Assembly: GCF_001509485.1 (NCBI RefSeq) | Contig: NZ_LLZI01000112.1 | Location: forward strand, 162,956-226,955 | Source: Streptomyces sp. NRRL F-4489 | GTDB taxonomy: Bacteria; Actinomycetota; Actinomycetes; Streptomycetales; Streptomycetaceae | Reading direction: 5' to 3' | DNA: 64,000 nt | Shown here: positions 60,938 to 64,000 of the stretch, one piece after another | How the letters are laid out: every line of letters starts with the position of its first letter | Position numbering within the stretch: position 1 is the stretch's first letter | Position numbers and translations under genes: made by a program | The notes under the pieces: model-generated | The model's input: the letters and a program-made list of their open reading frames with translations, nothing else | The model's database searches: none | What the model was told of the DNA's origin: nothing

Positions 60938-61428
60938 CGGGCCTGGAACCTTCCGGTCGTGCTGTACTCCCGGAACATCTCCAGGACCACAGCGGTGGGC
61001 GGGTGCAGGGGGCGCGGCGGGTCGTCGAGCGCCCGGAATTGCGCCCGGGTCACCTCGTCCCGGCCGGGGTTGAGTTCACCGGACCAGCGGCGGGCGGCGA
61101 AGCACAGCGCGAAGCAGTGGGTGATGTCGCCGTTGGGGTAGGTGAGGGTGTGCACGGCGGGGTCGGAGAGCGAGCCGAACGCCTCCAGGTCACCGCGGTC
61201 GACCCGCAGTCCGGTCTCCTCGGCCAGCTCCCGCTGCGCGGTGCCGGCGAAGTCGCTGCCCTCCTCGCAGGCGCCGGCCGGCAGCTCCCATACGCCGTTG
61301 TCGGCGCGCTGCTGGAACAGTCCGTGGCCGGCCGCGTCGAGCAGCAGGACCTGGGCGCCGGGGACGAGCAGCGGCCGGCTGCCGACCCGCTGCCGCAGCT
61401 GCCAGAGGTACGAACCGACATAACTCAC
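60934..61428 (-). CDS. Nudix-family hydrolase
   Basis: A 164-residue Nudix protein with the Nudix box starting at GACEEGSDFAGTAQRELAEE and continuing TGL (about residues 55-77), preceded by VLLLDAAGHGLFQQRADNG. It may hydrolyse a nucleotide-sugar or an ADP-ribose-like substrate. GTG 61428 follows AGGAAAGG. It lies between an epimerase and the GHMP kinase, suggesting nucleotide-sugar metabolism. Confidence 0.85.
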   Translation of the reverse strand: MSYVGSYLWQLRQRVGSRPLLVPGAQVLLLDAAGHGLFQQRADNGVWELPAGACEEGSDFAGTAQRELAEETGLRVDRGDLEAFGSLSDPAVHTLTYPNGDITHCFALCFAARRWSGELNPGRDEVTRAQFRALDDPPRPLHPPTAVVLEMFREYSTTGRFQAR

Positions 61429-61478
61429 GTGCGCGGCGCCTTTCCTGACATCCTGCCGGTGGGTGTCCGGGCAGCGTG

Positions 61479-62618
61479 TCATGCGGCGGGCCCGGCGGCC
61501 AGCCACTCCGGCACCGCGTGCGGGGTGTCGGCCAGCCAGCGCACATACCGCTCCACACCGGACCGGACGTCGATCCGCGGGGCCCAGCGCAGCAGTTCCC
61601 GGCACTGCTCGGTGGCCGCGTAGCCGCCCAGCGGGTCGCCTTCCGGCAGCGGGGTGGTGACGAACTCGGCCTCCGGGAAGTGCTGGGCGATCAGTTCGCC
61701 GACCGCGCGCACGGAGGTCGGGACGCCGGTGCCGACGTTGACGGTCGCGCCGGCCATGCCCTCCTCCACCAGGGCGAGCGCGGTGGCGGCGGCCACGTCG
61801 TCCACGTGGACGAGGTCGCGGACCTGCACCCCGCCGCCGTTGAGCCGCATCGGGCGGCCCAGCCGGGCCTGCATGGACAGCCAGGCCACCATCCAGGAGT
61901 GGCTGCCTGGCTTGGGGATCTGCGGGTCGCCGTAGACGGAGAAGTAGCGCAGTACCGCGTACTCGGGGGTGTCCGGGCCGCTGAGCAGCAGCCGGGTCTG
62001 GTGCTCGGCCCAGAGCTTGGAGTTGGCGTAGACCGACACCGGGAGCAGCCGCTGGTCCTCGCGGAAGACCTGCGGCCCCCGTATGGACGGATCGCCGTTG
62101 CCGTAGACCGCGGCGGACGAGACCAGGACGAGCCGGCGCACGTCGGAGGCGGCGGCCTCCTCCAGCACCACCTCGGTGCCCTGGACGTTGGCCCGGAATG
62201 CCGTTCCGGGGCGGCGGGTGCAGGCGGCGACATCGGCGTACGCGGCGGCGTGGACCACGTAGTCGGCGCCGGCCAGTACCCGGCGGACGGCTTCGCGGTC
62301 GCAGATGTCGCCGGCCACCACGTCCGCGCCGAGCCGGTCGACACCGAACAGCGTGGTGTGCACCGGACCCGGATAGGCGTCCAGCCGGTCCAGGACCGTG
62401 ACCTCGGCCTCGGCCCGGCGGAGCAGCCCGACCAGCCGGCTGCCGACGAGTCCGGCGCCGCCGGTCACCACGACCCGGGAATCCCGGAGTTTCTCCAGCC
62501 GGGCCTCCACTGATTCCCCGAAGGCAGCGGGCGCGAATGTTCCGCTGCGCGCGCCGTCTCCGTGCGGCGTATTTCCGTTTTCCGCTACCTCGCCCTGTGC
62601 GTCGACCGTTCCGGGCAT
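61479..62618 (-). CDS. NAD-dependent epimerase/dehydratase (extended SDR)
   Basis: A 379-residue enzyme: Rossmann motif VVVTGGAGLVGSRLVG (about residue 50), catalytic LVSSAAVYGNG and YANSK, then VRDLVHVDDVAAATALALVE as in UDP-glucose 4-epimerase relatives. The first ~45 residues are an unusual Gly/Ala-rich extension. ATG 62618 follows GAGAGGA. It heads the minus-strand operon with Nudix and GHMP kinase and probably makes or interconverts a nucleotide-linked sugar. Confidence 0.85.
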   Translation of the reverse strand: MPGTVDAQGEVAENGNTPHGDGARSGTFAPAAFGESVEARLEKLRDSRVVVTGGAGLVGSRLVGLLRRAEAEVTVLDRLDAYPGPVHTTLFGVDRLGADVVAGDICDREAVRRVLAGADYVVHAAAYADVAACTRRPGTAFRANVQGTEVVLEEAAASDVRRLVLVSSAAVYGNGDPSIRGPQVFREDQRLLPVSVYANSKLWAEHQTRLLLSGPDTPEYAVLRYFSVYGDPQIPKPGSHSWMVAWLSMQARLGRPMRLNGGGVQVRDLVHVDDVAAATALALVEEGMAGATVNVGTGVPTSVRAVGELIAQHFPEAEFVTTPLPEGDPLGGYAATEQCRELLRWAPRIDVRSGVERYVRWLADTPHAVPEWLAAGPAA

Positions 62619-62834
62619 GGCGTCCTCTCTTCCCGTATAACGGAGCACGAATCGGCCCGAGGGGGGCCGGCGGTCAGCATCTCCGGCCCGGATTCGCCGT
62701 GCCAGAGCGCCATTTCGGCAGTCTTGCGGCGGGTGCGGGGACCGCCGTACTGTCCGGATTCACCTGTGCCGGAACGCCCCGGTGGGGCGGAAAAGGCGGT
62801 CGGGCCGGAAAAGCGAGCGATGTCGGAGGAATTG
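62619..62834. other. divergent promoter region before VVQDD paralogue B
   Basis: A 216-bp gap between the epimerase start and the VVQDD gene, with no convincing coding sequence. It probably contains promoters in both directions; a TATAAC at about 62635 is a possible -10 element. Nothing else recognisable. Confidence 0.35.
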
Positions 62835-64000
62835 ATGACGCCTTATCGGCTGAGCGGCGCCGTGATGACGCACCCCAAGCGGCGTCCGGCGGCGGAACGG
62901 CTGGCGCGGTCGGCCCCGCCCGGCGCCCTGCGGGTGGTCATGGATCCGGACCCGGCCGGCAAACCGTCCGTATTGCGGACCGCATTGTGCGCCTGGGAGG
63001 CCATCGAGGACGGCGCCACCCATCACCTCGTCGTCCAGGACGACATGATCCTTTCGGATTCCTTCTTCGCGCGGGCCCGGCAGGCGATTGCGCGGATGCC
63101 CGACGCGGCGCTCGCCCTTTTCGCGCTCTGGGACTCCCGCAATGGCGCCGCGGTGCGTTTCGGCGCGCTGACCGGAGCCCGCTGGGTGGCCGCCGTCAAC
63201 GAGTATTTTCCCTGTGTGGCGATCATTCTTCCGCGGGCGGTGGCCGCCGGTTTCGTGGATTTCGGGCGGCGCCATCTTGACAGCTGGCCGGATGACATCC
63301 TGATGAACCGCTACTTACACGCCCGCGGAATCCCGGCCTACGTCTCGGTGCCCAGCCTCGCCGAACACGAGGACCACGGCAGCATCTCCGGCAACGCGTT
63401 CCGCGGTCCGCGCCGCTCGGTGTGCTTCCTGCCCGGTGACGTTCCCGGCCGCGAAGAGCGGCGGCTGTCCGGATTGCGGGTGCTGCCGTTCGCCAAGAAC
63501 GGCGTCGCCCAGTGCGCGGTACGCGACGACGGCCCCGGCCGCCCCGGGCGGTGGCTGCATCTGGACTGCGCGCAGTATCTGACGGGCATCGGCATCGACC
63601 CGGAAAGACATCTACCGGCCATTGTGCGGATGGCCGAAGACACCACCCCCGAAGCGGCCCGGGCGACCTGGCTGACCGCCTTCACGACGGGATTCGTCCA
63701 CCAGCGGGACGGGCTCCGCTGCGACCCGCCACCGGGCGCCGCCGACGACCGCGGCGCCGGACCGGAACCCGGCGAACCGGAACCCGTTGAACCGGACCCG
63801 GCCGTGCTCGCCGAGGCACTGGCCACCATCGGCCCCGGCGGTATCAGCCACCGCCAGCCGGAGGAGCGGATCGCGGAGCAGCGGGACGCCCTGGCGCGGA
63901 TCGCCCGGGCCGGTCTGGAGGCGGGCCGCGAGGTGGGCGCCCCACCCCGGCCGCCCCGCCGCCGCACCGCCGCGCCGGAGGCCCCGCCGGTCCAGGTGCT
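62835..64000 (+). CDS. glycosyltransferase-like protein with VVQDD motif (paralogue B), truncated by the window edge
   Basis: At least 388 codons, open at the right edge. It begins MTPYRLSGAVMTHPKRRPAA and has LRTALCAWEAIEDGATHHLV, VVQDDMILSDSFF, LDSWPDDILMNRYLHARGIP and AEHEDHGSISGN, all matching paralogue A at 49068. Codon 161 (63315-63317) is TTA, suggesting bldA control. From about residue 230 it continues with an unrecognised, Pro/Glu-rich region not shared with paralogue A. ATG 62835 has GGAGG upstream; an ATG 15 bp earlier is possible. Confidence 0.7.
   Translation, partial: MTPYRLSGAVMTHPKRRPAAERLARSAPPGALRVVMDPDPAGKPSVLRTALCAWEAIEDGATHHLVVQDDMILSDSFFARARQAIARMPDAALALFALWDSRNGAAVRFGALTGARWVAAVNEYFPCVAIILPRAVAAGFVDFGRRHLDSWPDDILMNRYLHARGIPAYVSVPSLAEHEDHGSISGNAFRGPRRSVCFLPGDVPGREERRLSGLRVLPFAKNGVAQCAVRDDGPGRPGRWLHLDCAQYLTGIGIDPERHLPAIVRMAEDTTPEAARATWLTAFTTGFVHQRDGLRCDPPPGAADDRGAGPEPGEPEPVEPDPAVLAEALATIGPGGISHRQPEERIAEQRDALARIARAGLEAGREVGAPPRPPRRRTAAPEAPPVQV

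Overview
The window is very GC-rich (about 72-75%), with closely packed genes, frequent ATGA/GTGA start-stop overlaps, GTG and TTG starts and rare TTA leucine codons. It carries an HbpS/SenS/SenR haem-redox sensor, a CUT1-type sugar importer lacking its own ATPase, and sites resembling the streptomycete Zur box. All of this points to a chromosomal region of Streptomyces or a close relative. I see no rRNA, tRNA, CRISPR array, intact insertion sequence or phage module.

Layout. 0-12.7 kb is mostly metabolic and regulatory: a TetR/hydrolase pair, a stand-alone ketoacyl synthase, a B3/4-domain protein / EamA exporter / XRE-cupin regulator trio, hbpS divergent from senS-senR, a tautomerase, argG, a nucleoside deaminase and a cyanate-degradation locus (carbonic anhydrase, cynS, divergent cynR). 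12.7-26.9 kb is the most remarkable part. A cytoplasmic beta-propeller protein resembling zinc chaperones is divergent from a four-gene siderophore-type ABC importer. A second zinc-repressor-like box follows, then a 45-residue cysteine-free precursor peptide, a perfect hairpin, and an azoline RiPP maturation set: leader-binding/ThiF-like protein, CocE/NonD hydrolase, YcaO cyclodehydratase and SagB-like dehydrogenase. Two ABC half-exporters close the operon. I read this as a zinc-responsive, ribosomally made metallophore with its own synthesis, export and re-uptake genes. The zinc control and the metallophore role are inference.

26.9-32.4 kb holds ordinary accessory genes: SRPBCC, hydrolase, GNAT, a GlxA-type regulator, small membrane proteins, and a DsbA-fold protein without cysteines. 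32.4-41.6 kb is a compact, unrecognised biosynthetic cluster: Gfo/Idh/MocA oxidoreductase, two Fe(II)/2-oxoglutarate oxygenases, a HemN-like radical SAM enzyme, two paralogous glycosyltransferases and an APH-type kinase. Two of these genes carry early TTA codons, suggesting bldA control. 41.7-48.9 kb holds an ATP-grasp ligase, SGNH hydrolase, carboxylesterase with TetR, MarR, and an SDR/HxlR pair.

49-64 kb looks like a second unrecognised cluster, centred on an arginine:glycine-type amidinotransferase. It contains a sugar SBP and two permeases, a radical SAM enzyme, an SDR epimerase / Nudix / GHMP kinase operon, a dimethylformamidase-like protein, a HAD phosphatase, a methyltransferase and an acetyltransferase. 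It is bracketed by two paralogous proteins with a VVQDD motif resembling GT-A glycosyltransferases; the second runs off the right edge.

Gene calls were made by eye from translated sequence. Family names rest on motifs I could see; product chemistry of the three clusters is inference.
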